This document shows, piece by piece, positions 51,055-52,653 of a stretch of DNA of 52,653 bases; positions within the stretch are counted from its first letter, which is position 1; the number at the start of each line of letters is the position of its first letter. This stretch comes from an uncultured Anaerolineaceae bacterium. Its GTDB lineage: Bacteria; Chloroflexota; Anaerolineae; Anaerolineales; Anaerolineaceae. Made by a program: the position numbers and the translations under genes. The notes under the pieces are model-generated. The model ran no database searches. It had not been told where the DNA came from and saw nothing but the letters and a program-made list of their open reading frames with translations. The stretch is from the NCBI GenBank assembly GCA_937863605.1, contig CALMGN010000179.1:1-52653 (forward strand), read 5' to 3'.

Positions 51055-52206
51055 CTATGGCAGTGTTGCCGGGTCAAATAATTTTTGCGATTCTTCGATC
51101 GCATATCGGTCGGTCATGCCAGCGATGTAGTCGCAGATGGTGCGTTCCAGGCCAATCTCCTGAATGCGCGGCTGGATATGTCCGGGCAGCACTGTGGGTT
51201 CCTTGCGGTAAGCTTCGAAGAGCTGACCGATGAGCGTCTCCGCTTTGACTGCCATGCGGACCACCCGGTAATGGCGGTACAACCGGGTGTATAAGAAATC
51301 CTTCAACTGCCGGTTACTGCGGTGCATCTTCTCCGAGAAGGTTACCACATTGTAGGGCAGGCGCTGCAGATCCTCGACAGATGACGGATTGCTCTCGCGC
51401 AGGCGTTGTTCGCTGGTTTCAACCAGGTCATCCACTTCGGTGCCAATTAATCGCCGGATGATTCGATGGCGGGTGAGGTCATCCAGGCTGCCGGTGCGCC
51501 AGCCAATACTCTCGCGCATTACCTGCCAGAGTTCGATGCTTTCCAGCATTTCTTCATTGATCATCCCGGAGCGCAGCCCATCGTCCAGGTCGTGGGCGGT
51601 GTATGCCAGTTCATCCGCTACGTTGGCAATTTGGGCTTCCATATGACCGCGCAGATCGGGGTTAAAGTCGCGGGCATCAGCCCGGTCATACTCCGTCTCA
51701 TGCTTGACAATGCCTTCCAGTACCTCCCAACTCAGGTTCAAGCCTGGGAAGTCGGGGTAGCGCCGTTCCAGCTCGGTGACAATACGGAAGGATTGTTTGT
51801 TATGCTCGAAACCGCCATACTCTTTCATCAGGCGTGCCATCGCGGTCTCGCCAGAGTGCCCAAACGGCGGGTGACCCAGATCGTGTGCCAGGCAAATCGT
51901 CTCAGTCAAGTCCTCGCTGGCGCCCAACACGCGCGCCAGAGTCCGGCCAATTTGCGCCACTTCCAGTGTATGAGTAAGTCGGGTGCGGTAGTAATCCCCT
52001 TCATAATTGATAAAAACCTGAGTTTTGTATTCCAACCGGCGAAAGGCGGTCGTATGCAGGATACGGTCCCGGTCGCGCTGATAAATCGTCCGATATGGCG
52101 GTTCATCCTCACGGTGGAGCCGCCCGCGTGAATATTTGCTGTGCGAGCCATAAGGTGCCAGGAATTTATCTTCGATTGCTTCGAGTTGTTCGCGGGAGAA
52201 AATCAT
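51055..52206 (-). CDS. dgt: Deoxyguanosinetriphosphate triphosphohydrolase-like protein
   Basis: 383 residues. dGTPase-type HD-domain enzymes split dNTPs to nucleoside and triphosphate, lowering dNTP pools. HD motif residues: HTTAFRRLEYKTQVF, RLTHTLEVAQIGRTLA, and CLAHDLGHPPFGHSGE (the central H...HD). A later conserved segment is NVADELAYTAHDLDDGLRSG. It belongs to the shorter dGTPase branch, allosterically regulated in related bacteria. A RBS (GAAGGAG) lies within the end of the preceding kinase gene, only 3 bases from its stop, so the two are one operon. Confidence 0.93.
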   Translation of the reverse strand: MIFSREQLEAIEDKFLAPYGSHSKYSRGRLHREDEPPYRTIYQRDRDRILHTTAFRRLEYKTQVFINYEGDYYRTRLTHTLEVAQIGRTLARVLGASEDLTETICLAHDLGHPPFGHSGETAMARLMKEYGGFEHNKQSFRIVTELERRYPDFPGLNLSWEVLEGIVKHETEYDRADARDFNPDLRGHMEAQIANVADELAYTAHDLDDGLRSGMINEEMLESIELWQVMRESIGWRTGSLDDLTRHRIIRRLIGTEVDDLVETSEQRLRESNPSSVEDLQRLPYNVVTFSEKMHRSNRQLKDFLYTRLYRHYRVVRMAVKAETLIGQLFEAYRKEPTVLPGHIQPRIQEIGLERTICDYIAGMTDRYAIEESQKLFDPATLP

Positions 52207-52209
52207 GAT

Positions 52210-52653
52210 TCAATCTCCTTCATTGTTCGTAATAACCGTCCCATGCATTCGGCCCAGCAGGACGTCATGTAAAACGCCAGGTTGGTTGCCTGAAAAAATG
52301 ACGGCTCGAGTTTGCGGGGTACGGCGCACCAGGTTAAGCAATTGTTCCACTTTGGTGCGCATCCCACCGGTGACGTCAATGCCAGCCGATCCACCAAGAG
52401 TCGATGGCAACTGTTCGTAGGTTGCCGGGGTTATTTTGGAGATCAAGCGGGTGTTGGCCGGGTAGTCTTCCCAAACGCCGGCTTCTTTGCCGCATACCAG
52501 AACCTGGTCAGGCGGAATAGCTGTCGCAAGCGCCGTAAAGACATCTTCGGTGGAAAAAATTGTCCCGCCGCGGGTTGAGTCGAAAATGACATCTCCGGCG
52601 ACCAGCGGCGTCAAACCAGCCTGCAATGCTGAAAGCAGCGGCCCAGCCTGGAG
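52210..52653 (-). CDS. Isopentenyl phosphate kinase, C-terminal part (5' end outside window)
   Basis: About 147 residues in frame to the right edge of the window. Amino-acid-kinase fold. Seen: GDVIFDSTRGGTIFSTEDVF (equivalent of the GDV-[VIF]-x-D...S-x-[ED] segment), a nucleotide-binding part (VLVCGKEAGVWEDYP), and GIDVTGGMRTKVEQLLNL, the IPK-like variant of the motif DVTGGM. IPK makes isopentenyl diphosphate from isopentenyl phosphate, the last step of the alternative mevalonate pathway. Fosfomycin kinase or acetylglutamate kinase are less likely. The N-terminal His that marks IPK lies outside the window. Confidence 0.8.
   Translation of the reverse strand, partial: LQAGPLLSALQAGLTPLVAGDVIFDSTRGGTIFSTEDVFTALATAIPPDQVLVCGKEAGVWEDYPANTRLISKITPATYEQLPSTLGGSAGIDVTGGMRTKVEQLLNLVRRTPQTRAVIFSGNQPGVLHDVLLGRMHGTVITNNEGD

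Overview
The window reads as chromosomal core DNA from a bacterium of the phylum Chloroflexota, most likely class Anaerolineae. The basis is the combination of gene families rather than any marker gene: a topoisomerase I with an N-terminal zinc-ribbon extension, an isopentenyl phosphate kinase (alternative mevalonate pathway), extracytoplasmic LysM proteins with long Thr/Pro linkers, a very large multi-GAF SpoIIE-type phosphatase, and family-5 uracil-DNA glycosylase. No prophage, CRISPR array, insertion sequence or rRNA operon is visible. There is one tRNA gene (Leu, CAG).

Layout. 1-5570: end of moaA, upp on the minus strand, then ruvB, queA, a cyclophilin, udgB and an alpha/beta hydrolase on the plus strand. 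5571-5918: a gene-free gap holding two copies of a 55-base hairpin repeat. 5919-13976 (minus): HAD phosphatase, small membrane protein, S41 protease, a broken PDZ gene (probable HtrA relic), flippase-like membrane protein, S1-domain RNA-binding protein, pyrG, eno. 14116-17778: mutL (plus) convergent with a Sir2 deacylase that overlaps a response regulator-ParA fusion. 18053-24459: tilS (plus), then a minus-strand envelope cluster of a histidine-kinase-like protein without the phospho-acceptor His, a LysM protein, an LCP protein and a tyrosine recombinase without its catalytic Tyr. 24631-25173: tRNA-Leu and a DivIC/FtsB-like protein. 25372-29958: an RsbV/RsbW/RsbU partner-switching module (minus). 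30350-33663: LysM protein, YraQ-type permease with a short partner, and a beta-propeller protein. 33670-40709: queG, a lipoprotein with an NBR1-like Ig domain, an M23 peptidase lipoprotein, a TolB-like propeller, a small unknown protein and a DUF1015 protein. 40911-46886: degV, then ffh-rpsP-khpA-rimM-dprA-manC. 46888-52653: topA, a membrane protein, greA, dgt and the end of the isopentenyl phosphate kinase gene.

How it fits together. Much of the window is housekeeping: DNA repair and recombination (ruvB, udgB, mutL, dprA, topA), tRNA modification (queA, queG, tilS), translation and secretion (ffh, rpsP, khpA, rimM), nucleotide pools (upp, pyrG, dgt) and glycolysis (eno). Between these lie genes for cell-surface and signalling functions: LysM, LCP, M23, DivIC, Ig and propeller proteins outside the membrane, and two signalling systems whose outputs are not encoded here.

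The least expected things are degenerate enzymes kept at full length (recombinase, kinase-like sensor, permease without the usual Cys pair), a terminator for one gene placed inside the coding end of the convergent gene, and -10 boxes placed so close to start codons that several mRNAs should be leaderless. All assignments come from reading the translated ORFs by eye; no database search was run.
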